A DNA stretch of 64,000 bases from Herbaspirillum hiltneri N3. Lineage in GTDB: Bacteria; Pseudomonadota; Gammaproteobacteria; Burkholderiales; Burkholderiaceae_D. A program made the position numbers and the translations under genes. Below, piece by piece: positions 25,824 through 34,850 of this stretch. The stretch is from the NCBI RefSeq assembly GCF_001267925.1, contig NZ_CP011409.1, forward strand, positions 248,001-312,000, read 5' to 3'. Position 1 is the stretch's first letter. Each line of letters starts with the position of its first letter. Below the pieces are notes generated by a model. It did no database searches. It was not told where the DNA came from and saw only the letters and a program-made list of their open reading frames with translations.

Positions 25824-27707
25824 TCAGAGCATGTGGGAGTGGCCGTATTTTTCGAGGCAGCACAGGGCATGATGGGTGCCGGCGCCGTGATTGATGTGGC
25901 CGCTCCAGATTTCAGGAACCCAGCTGAATTTGAGTTTTTCAAGATGGTGGAACAAGGCGTCAAAATCGAGTTCACCTTCGCCGATCTGGACGCCTTCGCC
26001 ATCAATGCCGTGGGCGTCGGAAATGTGGACGTGGCGAATATATGGCAATACGATTTTTGCGTATTCGACCAGGCTGATACCGGCGTACTTGCAATACAAC
26101 TGGGCGTGGCAGATGTCAAACGTCATTCCGAGCGAGAGCGATTTGCAGAACGACGCCATGTCTTCAGGACGCATATAACCGTATTGATGCCATTGGCCAC
26201 CCAGGTACCATGGCCGCGGCGGCAGGTTTTCCGGAAGCAATTCGACACCGTCAAGATTGACGTCGCGCAGAATCTTCTCAGCTTTCGCCGTCAATGTGGC
26301 GCAATCGTGATTGCCGTCCAGCAGGCTCATGCCCCCAACGTGCAGAACGATCTTCGGCTTGGCGGTTTGCTTGAAGCCGGGGGCAAGTTCACGGGTCCGG
26401 ACGATAGTGCGCTCCAGGATATCGACTGACTTGTGAATCACTTCCGCGCTGTCTGAGCACAGGTCGAACAGGTCGCGACCGATGATTTCCGGCGCATGGA
26501 TAATCAGTTCCGAGTGTGGGCTGTGTGCCGAGATGGGATCGATCACATCTCGGTCGGAACAGTGAAATTCGATGACAGGTGTTTCCAGCTGTTTGTAAAT
26601 TTCGAAATCATGGAAACGGCATTTGACGCCCCAATCTTTCGAGAAAGTGAACTGGGGCCAGTCCGATACCGAATGCGATTTTTCGAAATCGAGTTCTGTG
26701 ATGTATTCGGTCGCGAGCTTGGCGCGCATCAGTTTCTTGCCAAGAAAATCTGTCAGGCGGTCAGGTGTAATGCCTTTGCCCGGGCTCATGAATTTCAGAT
26801 CTTCCAACTTGAGGACTTCACCTTCAGGCAGGTCGCGTTTGGCAACCAGCGATTTGGCGAATACTTCGCGATTCAGATGTTCCGCCTGGGTGATAAATTT
26901 CTTGTCTTCGCCCAGCATGGTGCGAGTCAGATGGAGTTGCTGCACCAGGTCGCGGAACTGTTCGGGCGTCAGCGATGCCTTGTGATCCGGGCCAAGTTGA
27001 TGGATATCGCGCGTGATGTGTTTTTCGATGATGGTCGCACCGAGCCCGTGAGCGAGCAATGACGCCTGCACGCCCAGTTCATGTCCCGAGTAACCGATCA
27101 TCGGTGCCAGCGATGCAAGCGTATTGAGGTAACGCAGGTTGAGCGATTCCGGCGGAGCAGGATAAGTCGACTGGCACAGCAGCATCGCATAGCGATTGGA
27201 AAAATTGTCGGCGATGAACTTGGCCGATTTGCGGATCACCGCGTCATCCCACATCCCGGTACTGAAGATCGCAGGACATTTCAGCTTGTTCAAAGTATGC
27301 GAAATCAGCGGCCAGTTGGTCAGATCGGCTGAAGAAAACTTGACCGCATCGAGTTCCAGCGTCGCGACGAAATCGGCGGAAAGCTGGTCGAACGGCGTCA
27401 CGATGAAATCAATGTCGAGCCTGCGGGCTTCTGCGCGCAATATCCTAAAATTGTCCTCGCTCAGCTCCAGCACTTGCAATTGTGGAATCAGATACTGGAA
27501 CGACCATTCTGCGCTGTTTGGATCGTTCAGTAACGATTCCACATAAATCTCCGACAAGTTTCTTTTCTGAAATTTGACTGCGTCCACGCCAGCGCGGGCG
27601 GCTTCGTTCATGAGATACAGGGCTTCGTCAAGCAAGCCGTTGTGGTTGATACCGATTTCGGCGATGACGTACAAACCGTCATTTTTGAGAGATGCAAAGC
27701 GTGACAT
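25824..27707 (-). CDS. NeuB-family nonulosonate synthase fused to a TIM-barrel isomerase-like domain
   Basis: A 627-residue fusion. Residues 1-280 are a NeuB-type synthase barrel (AEIGINHNG at 16-24, VKFQKR at 45-50, GYSGHE, EKHITRD), which condenses phosphoenolpyruvate with an amino-sugar aldose. About 285-350 form the SAF/antifreeze-like lid (LVAKRDLPEGEVL, SPGKGI). About 355-627 look like a xylose-isomerase/AP-endonuclease-2 TIM barrel, with possible metal ligands in GVELLPENLP, MTFDICHA, HISDAHG and VPEIWSGH. Single-domain NeuB proteins are about 340 residues. The following genes (epimerase, cytidylyltransferase upstream) fit a nonulosonate pathway. No neuC, pseB or legB homologue is nearby, so the C-terminal domain may supply a precursor step. 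Confidence 0.88.
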   Translation of the reverse strand: MSRFASLKNDGLYVIAEIGINHNGLLDEALYLMNEAARAGVDAVKFQKRNLSEIYVESLLNDPNSAEWSFQYLIPQLQVLELSEDNFRILRAEARRLDIDFIVTPFDQLSADFVATLELDAVKFSSADLTNWPLISHTLNKLKCPAIFSTGMWDDAVIRKSAKFIADNFSNRYAMLLCQSTYPAPPESLNLRYLNTLASLAPMIGYSGHELGVQASLLAHGLGATIIEKHITRDIHQLGPDHKASLTPEQFRDLVQQLHLTRTMLGEDKKFITQAEHLNREVFAKSLVAKRDLPEGEVLKLEDLKFMSPGKGITPDRLTDFLGKKLMRAKLATEYITELDFEKSHSVSDWPQFTFSKDWGVKCRFHDFEIYKQLETPVIEFHCSDRDVIDPISAHSPHSELIIHAPEIIGRDLFDLCSDSAEVIHKSVDILERTIVRTRELAPGFKQTAKPKIVLHVGGMSLLDGNHDCATLTAKAEKILRDVNLDGVELLPENLPPRPWYLGGQWHQYGYMRPEDMASFCKSLSLGMTFDICHAQLYCKYAGISLVEYAKIVLPYIRHVHISDAHGIDGEGVQIGEGELDFDALFHHLEKLKFSWVPEIWSGHINHGAGTHHALCCLEKYGHSHML

Positions 27708-27717
27708 ATAACCTCGA

Positions 27718-28725
27718 TTAAATTTTTGCTGATGCCGATGGGACAGAGCCGGCGGCAGTGGAATAGTTCGCGATCATCTGCGCGAGCAGTTCGCGCATCT
27801 GTACTCTGGGCTGCCACCCCAAGTGTTTTAGTTTGCCGGGATCGCCGCAAATGATTTCTTGCACCTTGTCGTTTTCGCGGAGCAACTGCGAGTTGACTTC
27901 AACTTCGATTCTTATGTTGGCGATGTCGGCGGCCATGACGATCAGGTCAGCGATCTTGTGGGCATGGCCGGAGCAGACGTTATAGATATTTCCGGGCGCG
28001 CCGGTGAGCATGAGCGCGCGATACGCCTCACATACATCTTCGACCGCCAGGAAATCGCGGCGTACGGCGGTATTTCCAGCAATGATGCGGTGCACGGCGT
28101 CGCTAGTATTGGATTTTTTGGCTTGAGCAACCTGCAGACAAATTGACGGTAGCACGAAACGAGAATCTTGTCCGATACCGGTGACATTGAATTGCCGGAC
28201 GTGGATTACTGGCAGGCCATGATGGGCATGGTAATGCAGCCCCAGCTGGCGCAAGGTCAGTTTGAGATGGCCGTAATGATCGCGCGGTCTGGCTGGATGC
28301 AGTTCATCCACCGGCGCATCGTCAAATTCACCATATTCAGACGCCGAACCGACCATCAGAATTTTTCCGGCCAGCGGCGTTGGCAAGCGCGAGACCGCAT
28401 CCATGACTTGCAAGGCGCCGCCAAGATGTTGTTGCATGGCGAGGTCGAGGTCGCGATTGATATCGGGAACAAAGGAGGAGCCCAGCGCCACTACGATATC
28501 AGTTGCCGCCGATGCCGCAATCAGTTCGGCGAGCGCCGCCACTGTGGACGGCAGAGCATGACTTGTCAAATTTGCGAGCGTCGGATTCTGATAATTCCGA
28601 TAGACAACCTCGACCGGCCAGCCCCATTCGACGGCTGCCGTTCTTGCCAGCTTGGCCGCGATGAAGCCGCTTCCGATGACAAGCAGTTTGCGTCCTGCCG
28701 ACGCTGGTATTGCTGCTGTACTCAT
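27718..28725 (-). CDS. NAD-dependent epimerase/dehydratase
   Basis: A 335-residue extended short-chain dehydrogenase. The Rossmann motif is VIGSGFIAAKLA near residue 15-26 (G-S-G-F-I-A instead of GxxGxxG, with the first glycine region shifted), and the catalytic pair is in DHYGHLKL (Y-x3-K). A serine (VGSASEYGEF) precedes it. It overlaps the cytidylyltransferase gene by four bases and is followed closely by the NeuB fusion, so it probably makes or alters the nucleotide sugar in that branch. The substrate is unknown. Confidence 0.83.
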   Translation of the reverse strand: MSTAAIPASAGRKLLVIGSGFIAAKLARTAAVEWGWPVEVVYRNYQNPTLANLTSHALPSTVAALAELIAASAATDIVVALGSSFVPDINRDLDLAMQQHLGGALQVMDAVSRLPTPLAGKILMVGSASEYGEFDDAPVDELHPARPRDHYGHLKLTLRQLGLHYHAHHGLPVIHVRQFNVTGIGQDSRFVLPSICLQVAQAKKSNTSDAVHRIIAGNTAVRRDFLAVEDVCEAYRALMLTGAPGNIYNVCSGHAHKIADLIVMAADIANIRIEVEVNSQLLRENDKVQEIICGDPGKLKHLGWQPRVQMRELLAQMIANYSTAAGSVPSASAKI

Positions 28726-29423
28726 CGTTGCGCTTCCTTGTGACGCTCCTGGAGTAATATTTCTGCCAGCTTCAGATCAAGTGGCGTATCGATATCGACG
28801 GCGGCGTCTTCGTCCATCTTGTAGAGCGCAATTTTTCCTGAGAGGCGGTTGCTGGTGGCGAGGAGCGCTTGTGGGCGGAATACATAAATCGAACCGTTCT
28901 CTGCATATTGCGGTTGCATGTCCTGACGGCGCGGACGATGATGGAAATCGTAATTGATCGACCGCGCTTCGCCCTCAGTCTCCGTCCAGAGAAAACGGTG
29001 GCTAGGAGAAACCGACAACAATGAATCGGCTCCGCTGGACAAGAGTGTTTCAATAGCGCGGTCGATGTCGTCAGGATGACGCAGCGGTGAGGTGCATTGT
29101 AAGAAGACCAGCAGATCGGGAAGTGAGCCGTTTTGTGTCTGCATAATTTCAACGGCATGTATCAGCGCCGATTCGGAGGTTGCTGTATCGCCGCTGATGA
29201 CGGCGGGCCGCACGATTACCGCTGCACCGGCGTCGCGACTGGTTGCCGCAATACGCTCATCGTCGGTCGTGACCACTGTGGACGTCACCCGGGATGAGCG
29301 CAGCGCCTGTTCGATCGTGTGGACAATCAACGGCTTGCCCGCGAGCGGGTGGATGTTTTTCCCGGGGATGCCTTTGGAGCCGCCGCGTGCCGGGATGATG
29401 GCGACGATGGATGGAGTGCTCAT
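28722..29423 (-). CDS. Cytidylyltransferase, CMP-nonulosonate synthetase-like (NeuA/PseF type)
   Basis: A 233-residue nucleotidyltransferase. The signature AIIPARGGSKGIPGKNI near the N-terminus and FLQCTSPLRHPDDI, plus SLLSVSPSHRFLW, are those of CMP-sialic, pseudaminic and legionaminic acid synthetases. It would activate the product of the NeuB-type synthase with CTP. The start at 29423 overlaps the upstream gene by four bases; the longer frame to 29474 is not supported. Which nonulosonate (if any) it takes cannot be told from sequence. Confidence 0.9.
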   Translation of the reverse strand: MSTPSIVAIIPARGGSKGIPGKNIHPLAGKPLIVHTIEQALRSSRVTSTVVTTDDERIAATSRDAGAAVIVRPAVISGDTATSESALIHAVEIMQTQNGSLPDLLVFLQCTSPLRHPDDIDRAIETLLSSGADSLLSVSPSHRFLWTETEGEARSINYDFHHRPRRQDMQPQYAENGSIYVFRPQALLATSNRLSGKIALYKMDEDAAVDIDTPLDLKLAEILLQERHKEAQR

Positions 29424-30946
29424 TGTGTCGCCTTCGTTGATATGTCTGCATTGGCTCCAACGAGTCGTCGCCATACCCGGCGCAGCGTCGCGCCGGATTC
29501 TGCGGGCGTGATGACCGGACAGTCGAGGACGCGTGCGATATGGTTTTGCAGTCTGGATACATCGCCGGTCGCCAGGATCGCCGCGATCTCACTACGCAGC
29601 CCGCCAGCGGCAGCGCCGATTTCTACGAGTATCTTTTCGGCACTGGCATCGACGTTGCGATCGAGAGACGCCAGCAGCACACGGGCTCTGGTCGCCGCGA
29701 AATCTTGCAATCCTGCTGACAAGCTGCGTGCGAGATGATGCCGTGCGACGTCCATGTGACCTTGCGCATACCAGTAATTGCCGGCCAGGAAATTGGTGAT
29801 GACATCCTCCTCCTGCAGCAACTGTGTCAGCACCGCCTGTCGTTGTGTTTCGTCGGCGGCATAGAGAAATTCTCGCATGAGCAGCAGACGGCCGTGCTCT
29901 GCCGCCAGTCCGGCCGTGGTCATCTCGGTGATATCTGTGTCCAGGCCGAGCTGTATCAGTTCTCCCAGCGCATCGATGGCGACGGCGGTGCTCGTCTTGA
30001 CCGCACCTTCCTTGCGGATGAAGACGGTTTCGTAAGGGATGGTATTGAAATAACTCGCGGGCACTTTGCGGAATGGAGCAACGTGAGCCAGTTCCAGGCC
30101 GTCATGCAAATAATCGGATGGGCGCAGAATGCCGGCCTTATCGTGTGCATTGAACGACAGCAACAAGCCTCCCGGTGCAAGCGTCCGTGCGGCCCAGCGG
30201 AAATATTCGTCGACCGTTTCACGATCCATTTCCTGGAAGCTCATCGTGTTGATGATCAGATCGTAGGGGCCGGAGAGACGATCAATCGCGGGTGGCAAGG
30301 CGAAATTAAGGCTACCGGTTTCTGGCGCAGCGGTACCGTCGGCAATGCACTCGACAAATCCGGCACGGCGCTCAGGCAACGTAGTGGCCAGGTAAGTGCT
30401 TGAGAGGCAAAGATTTTCAGGCAGATCGACGATAGTGTAGCTGGCGACGTCACATACTTGATGCAACTGGCTGGCGCATGCGCCCCAGCCCGCACCGATT
30501 TCGCAAATACGCAATGGCCCCGGGGCACGTCCGTATTGTGCGACCAGTTGGCTGACGCGCCATGCGGTTCCTGCATTCAATACATAACTGGAGCTCAGGA
30601 TTGCGTTGCCGCATGCATATACCAGTGGTGCACCCAGCACGGGCTCGCGTAGCCGTTCGATGAACTCGACGGGAGTAAACAACAGCATGCTCTTGCTGAT
30701 GTCCTCAAACTCGCGCTGTTTCTGTTCGGATGTGGCGGGACCCGTGTCGCCGATACCATAGAGAAAATTACCGCGGCGAAATGATAAAAAATCACGCACA
30801 TCCGGGAAGTTGCTCCGGTCAGCAAAATGTTCGCCCCAAAAGGCAGAGACGCGGGCTGCCGGGTGTTGCGCGCAGGCGGCCAGATTCCTGGCGATGTAGG
30901 CGTGGAATCCGTCCAGCGTACGGCTTATTTGGTCACTGAATATCAT
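29420..30946 (-). CDS. Putative sugar O-methyltransferase with helical C-terminal domain
   Basis: A 508-residue protein. The middle carries a SAM-binding fold with motif I RICEIGAGWGACASQL and a later DLIINTMSFQEMDRETVDEYFRW, as in the 'putative sugar O-methyltransferase' group found in polysaccharide loci. The N-terminal 150 residues are specific to that group. The C-terminal about 150 residues are Ala- and Leu-rich helices (for example LLQEEDVITNFLAGNYWYAQGHMDVARHHLARSL, with a helix-turn-helix repeat feel of TPR type). It overlaps both neighbours by four bases. Target sugar unknown. Confidence 0.8.
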   Translation of the reverse strand: MIFSDQISRTLDGFHAYIARNLAACAQHPAARVSAFWGEHFADRSNFPDVRDFLSFRRGNFLYGIGDTGPATSEQKQREFEDISKSMLLFTPVEFIERLREPVLGAPLVYACGNAILSSSYVLNAGTAWRVSQLVAQYGRAPGPLRICEIGAGWGACASQLHQVCDVASYTIVDLPENLCLSSTYLATTLPERRAGFVECIADGTAAPETGSLNFALPPAIDRLSGPYDLIINTMSFQEMDRETVDEYFRWAARTLAPGGLLLSFNAHDKAGILRPSDYLHDGLELAHVAPFRKVPASYFNTIPYETVFIRKEGAVKTSTAVAIDALGELIQLGLDTDITEMTTAGLAAEHGRLLLMREFLYAADETQRQAVLTQLLQEEDVITNFLAGNYWYAQGHMDVARHHLARSLSAGLQDFAATRARVLLASLDRNVDASAEKILVEIGAAAGGLRSEIAAILATGDVSRLQNHIARVLDCPVITPAESGATLRRVWRRLVGANADISTKATQ

Positions 30947-31788
30947 GCTCGAGGTAACACATCAAATTTTTCATACATGCTCTGATCGATCGAATCCGTC
31001 GGGAAATAGTAGTTGGTCAGTGCGTAGCGGGTGCCGGCCTGGATCGGCTTGCCGCGATGAATCGCACTGGTATCGACCAATATCAGCGTACCGGCGCGCG
31101 CAGTAAATGTTTTCAATCGCGCCGGTTCCTGTGCCAGCAGACGCGCGATCTGGGTTTCTTCCATGCGGTACTGCATGTATTTCAGATCGGCGGTTTTCAT
31201 ATCTACCAACACACGTTTGCTGCGCTGGGAATCACTGAGAAACTGGAACGGGCCGTTTTCCATGCTCACTTCCGAGAGATAGAGAATCGCCTTGAATTGA
31301 CGCAAGAATGCGTCGCGATGCCAACCTTCTCCCGAGCCGCTGTTGCCGGGTGTGGTCGGCATGCGAGCCGCAAGCGTAAAGGCAGTCTCGGTCGCCTTAT
31401 GGTTGTAGGCGCTGGCAATGGCCAACAGACGCGCATCCTGAGCGAAGTCGTCAATCAGTGCCGAGGCGTTGTTGGCACCGTACACGCGGACGTCTGCCTT
31501 AGCGTTACCGTTGACGTAGCGCGGATATTCAGTGATCACGCGATCGATCTCGGCACGCGCATCGGCACATTTTTCGGCAGACCAAAAATCAGGCACGATG
31601 CAAATACCGTTTCTCTCGACCTCGGCCAGATATTCTGCACCATAAGCCAGTGAAGGCGGTGTCGGGGCACGCCGGAGCCATGCTTGAAAGCTCTTGTAGT
31701 CGGCATGGGTCACCCAGCGCGGCAGTAAACCGGGCCGTCCGCTATGCCTGACGTGTTTGCGTGCTACCGAGACTAAGCGATCAAACAT
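30943..31788 (-). CDS. Phytanoyl-CoA dioxygenase (PhyH) family protein
   Basis: A 281-residue Fe(II)/2-oxoglutarate-dependent oxygenase. The iron ligands are visible in WHRDAF (H-x-D) and IHRGKP (distal His), with a later Arg in GTRYAL as likely 2-oxoglutarate partner. PhyH-type enzymes in polysaccharide loci are thought to hydroxylate sugars or lipid parts, though their targets are mostly not shown. It lies between two methyltransferase genes, overlapping one by four bases and ending nine bases from the other. Hydroxylation of a sugar in the polymer is the simplest role. Confidence 0.85.
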   Translation of the reverse strand: MFDRLVSVARKHVRHSGRPGLLPRWVTHADYKSFQAWLRRAPTPPSLAYGAEYLAEVERNGICIVPDFWSAEKCADARAEIDRVITEYPRYVNGNAKADVRVYGANNASALIDDFAQDARLLAIASAYNHKATETAFTLAARMPTTPGNSGSGEGWHRDAFLRQFKAILYLSEVSMENGPFQFLSDSQRSKRVLVDMKTADLKYMQYRMEETQIARLLAQEPARLKTFTARAGTLILVDTSAIHRGKPIQAGTRYALTNYYFPTDSIDQSMYEKFDVLPRA

Positions 31789-31797
31789 TGCTGATCC

Positions 31798-32586
31798 TCA
31801 TATTGCCGATGTGGAGTCGGCGAGTTTACGAACGACGCAGACGGCAAACCAAGTTTCACGCCAGGCACCGAAGTTGTCGATTGGTACTATGTCGTTTTCG
31901 AGACCGGCTCCTTGCCAGTCATTGCGGCGGCCGCAGATGTCATAACCGCTTTCCAGTACTTCGAATCGCCCCACAGAGGTGAACAGTGACTCCAAGCCTT
32001 TGTGTGTATAGCGGAAATAATCGCCCGGAGACTCGTGGTAACGCAGCGAAAACGGCACGATCGTGATGACAATGCCACCGGGTTTGAGCAACTGGTTCAG
32101 ATTGGCGATGGCAATCCAGGGACGTTCGAAGTGTTCGAATACGTTATTGCTGTAGATGACATCGAACTTGCTGCGAAAAGCGGGATGACTGTCGACATAA
32201 TCAGGGGCGCAAGCATCACCGGAGAGCACTCGTTCGTCTGAAGCCGGGTGCAGGTCCATGCCGTAATAGTTGTACTTCGCACGGAAGGCGGCCATGTTGC
32301 TATCGTAAAAAGACTTGTCGAACACTAGATTTTTTTGCATGCCGAGCAAATAGCTTAATTCTCCGTCCCGAGCACCGACATCCAGGAAATTCAGATTTTC
32401 ACCAGGATGGGCAAAGACATAACGGCGTGACACTTCTTCTTTGATCAGATCTGTCCTGTAGCCGACAGTTGTCGTCTCGAAATTACCGAGTCTCCTTTCG
32501 CGATCCACAATAATCCGAAATTTCGGACGTAGTAAGGTGAAAAGCCGGGTAAGGATATAAACAAGTTTTTCTGAAGATCTAGACAT
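31798..32586 (-). CDS. Class I SAM-dependent methyltransferase
   Basis: A 262-residue methyltransferase with SAM motif I NLNFLDVGARDGELSYLLG, acidic motif near DLHPASDERVLSGDA, and motif IV DVIYSNNVFEHFERPW. The layout fits the Methyltransf_11/23 class common in O-antigen clusters. Codon use and base composition are AT-richer than in the flanking chromosome. The start at 32586 lies 60 bases downstream of the FkbM-type gene. Substrate unknown. Confidence 0.83.
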   Translation of the reverse strand: MSRSSEKLVYILTRLFTLLRPKFRIIVDRERRLGNFETTTVGYRTDLIKEEVSRRYVFAHPGENLNFLDVGARDGELSYLLGMQKNLVFDKSFYDSNMAAFRAKYNYYGMDLHPASDERVLSGDACAPDYVDSHPAFRSKFDVIYSNNVFEHFERPWIAIANLNQLLKPGGIVITIVPFSLRYHESPGDYFRYTHKGLESLFTSVGRFEVLESGYDICGRRNDWQGAGLENDIVPIDNFGAWRETWFAVCVVRKLADSTSAI

Positions 32587-32646
32587 TGATTGTGTTTGGC
32601 ACTATATCCGCCGCTAAATAATTGTTCATATATCGTTCTTATTGTT

Positions 32647-33579
32647 TCAATGAAGTTGTGGCCACAGCGGAGAATTCTTTCTCACTAATCGTTTGAATTT
32701 CGATGCGATTTTTCGCTGCCACGAAGTTTCCCATTGGTTGTTGGCAACCAATACGTCGATTGCTTGCTTGACAATCAGCGTGTCAGCGAATTTGGATTTT
32801 TCTAGGCTGAGCGCCGCGTAGTCGCGGAATCCGAACAACTCGCACAATCCTGCAAACTTCAGGAGTGTTTCGAGGTTGTCAAAATCATGTAAATCCACTC
32901 GCTTGACGAACAGTAGGTCGAAGCCAATCATTCTTGCTTTTGCATTGACGGATTTAATTGTTTTGGGGCCATATCTCCACGCCGCCGCGACATTCAGATC
33001 AAACAGTTCATAGCCGAGTTCATGCATCAAACGCATTACGTCATGTGTTAACGGTGCCCCCTTGTAGACTTCAGTACACCAAGTTTCGGCAAGCACCAAC
33101 GGTTGATTTTTGGTCAGAATTTTTCGAGCCCCTTGCAATATTTCGTATTCGGATCCTTGTGTATCAAGCTTGATAAAATCAGGTGCATCGGCCTCACTTA
33201 GTACATCGTCCAAGGCGACGCACTGTACTTCTATTTCAGCTTTGGGCTTACGGCCGGTCCAATGGCGCTCCAAATAAGTACGATTGGGCGCTTCATTGGG
33301 CGGATACATCGATGACGTCGATTCCCACTCATAGAGATAAAAATTCTTGGTTGCCTCAGATCCCCATAGTGCATGAGGGTAGTAAACACGTCCGGGATAC
33401 AACTGGCTTAAGCGTGCACATTCTTTGGGGTCCGGTTCAAAGCCGATGACTTTCAGAGAGTCATCCTGAAACAGTGACCAAGGAGCATAGATGTCTCCTC
33501 TTGCCCCGACGTCCAAATAATTGACAATCAAACCTGTTTCAGCTGCGAGCTGAGAAAAAATTAATTTGTGCTCGTGCAC
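32647..33579 (-). CDS. FkbM family methyltransferase
   Basis: A 310-residue protein. NYLDVGARGDIYAPW and IGFEPDPKECARL form the SAM site, and the FkbM hallmark DFIKLDTQGSEYEILQGA is present (usual KxDxEGxE, here KLDTQGSE). FkbM enzymes methylate hydroxyls of sugars and polyketides. It forms part of a group of methyltransferases between the glycosyltransferases and exporter, so sugar O-methylation is likely. An 85-base gap separates it from the upstream gene. Confidence 0.88.
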   Translation of the reverse strand: MHEHKLIFSQLAAETGLIVNYLDVGARGDIYAPWSLFQDDSLKVIGFEPDPKECARLSQLYPGRVYYPHALWGSEATKNFYLYEWESTSSMYPPNEAPNRTYLERHWTGRKPKAEIEVQCVALDDVLSEADAPDFIKLDTQGSEYEILQGARKILTKNQPLVLAETWCTEVYKGAPLTHDVMRLMHELGYELFDLNVAAAWRYGPKTIKSVNAKARMIGFDLLFVKRVDLHDFDNLETLLKFAGLCELFGFRDYAALSLEKSKFADTLIVKQAIDVLVANNQWETSWQRKIASKFKRLVRKNSPLWPQLH

Positions 33580-33664
33580 GCCTAACGCTCCTGTGTGTTG
33601 TGATGATCTTCCAAGCCCATGATTCCTGCCAACGCTCGAAGACTAATGTCTGCCTGTTTATCAG

Positions 33665-34813
33665 TCAGAATTTGGATATAAAACTCCGCAGACGTTCTAG
33701 GAGGCCTAGTTCGCTTTTCTTAATGTTCATTGCACGTTCTGGATCTTCACTTTGCAGTGCGTGTTGCGCCTCTGTAGGATTGTTCGAAATCCATTCAATC
33801 AGATCAATCAATTTGACGTTAAGACTATTGGGCCCTTCTGAGTCAACGTGATGTCGGCCTAATCTGATACTCAGGTTTTTTCTAGAGAGATTTTCCAGGT
33901 CATAAGGAAGGCCACGATCCATCGCAATTTTTTGCAGATAGCTATTGAGTGTATCGGTCGATTTGGTTTCTATGAAAAAACGCTCCATCAATGCTGTATC
34001 CCATTGGGCAGATGATTGATCTCGTAATGCCCGTACTATCTGTGTCGGAAAATCCGCATATTGCTTCGCCTCGTAGAAATAAGGCGTTTTTCTCGCTTCC
34101 GGCGGGAGAAGACCCGCTACGCAATTCATCGCCACGACCGGAATGCCGCTTGCCCAAGCATAGCCCGCGACGCGGCAGCGTCGTTCGTCATCAGCAGTGT
34201 GAACGAAGAGTTTGGAGGAACGGTAAAAATGCGCCAACGTATCCAGATCAAAAGGAAATGGGTACCGGTAGTCGATGGTCAGCAGATTGAACAAATCGCG
34301 TTCGGCCCCGATAAACATCGTGTCATACACTTCGCGAATGTTATAAAAAACAGTATTCTGATTTTTAGCATCGTAAGACGGAACCGGGCAGATGAAAAGC
34401 ACACGGCATTTATGCCCCGCATCATACAAATCACGAATGCACTGAAAGAACTCAGGAATGCGTTTGAATTGAACTGCACGGGCCACATACAAGATGTCCC
34501 AAAACTTCTCCGTGGTGCGAGGCTTGAATGTTTCAGGAACAAAATTGCAGGCATCCATCGGAACCAAGGGAACAGTGGTTCCGTTAATTTCCCGAAGATC
34601 GTCCTCGCCTGCCATGCTGAAATCAAACAACGGGTCATAGCGAAAGTTATGATCGTGCCAGTTGTGATGCAGCCCGATAAGCCATTTTCTCTTCATGCCC
34701 TCGATGGCGGAGCGCAGTGCCGGATCATTCGCAATCTGGGAATCGCGCTCTGGAGTGGTAATGCTGATTACACCAACCGAATTTTCGGTCGGCAGTTTCA
34801 ATATGCAAGCCAT
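33665..34813 (-). CDS. Glycosyltransferase, GT-B type (group 1-like)
   Basis: A 382-residue protein. The second half has ILYVARAVQFKRIPEFFQCI, a linker typical of group 1 glycosyltransferases, and KLFVHTADDERRCRVAGYAWASGIPVVAMNCVAGLLP (AGYAWASGIPVVAMN), where the usual E-x7-E is degenerate. The N-terminal half is less conserved. The gene is AT-rich. It probably adds one sugar to the growing repeat; donor and acceptor are unknown. Confidence 0.75.
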   Translation of the reverse strand: MACILKLPTENSVGVISITTPERDSQIANDPALRSAIEGMKRKWLIGLHHNWHDHNFRYDPLFDFSMAGEDDLREINGTTVPLVPMDACNFVPETFKPRTTEKFWDILYVARAVQFKRIPEFFQCIRDLYDAGHKCRVLFICPVPSYDAKNQNTVFYNIREVYDTMFIGAERDLFNLLTIDYRYPFPFDLDTLAHFYRSSKLFVHTADDERRCRVAGYAWASGIPVVAMNCVAGLLPPEARKTPYFYEAKQYADFPTQIVRALRDQSSAQWDTALMERFFIETKSTDTLNSYLQKIAMDRGLPYDLENLSRKNLSIRLGRHHVDSEGPNSLNVKLIDLIEWISNNPTEAQHALQSEDPERAMNIKKSELGLLERLRSFISKF

Positions 34814-34850
34814 GGTGATTTACTGGTAACGGATTCTGCGAAAGAACGGA

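Noticed and set aside
25656..27062. Plus-strand open frames opposite the NeuB fusion
   Set aside because: The NeuB and barrel motifs on the minus strand explain the sequence; the plus frames have no ribosome sites or motifs.
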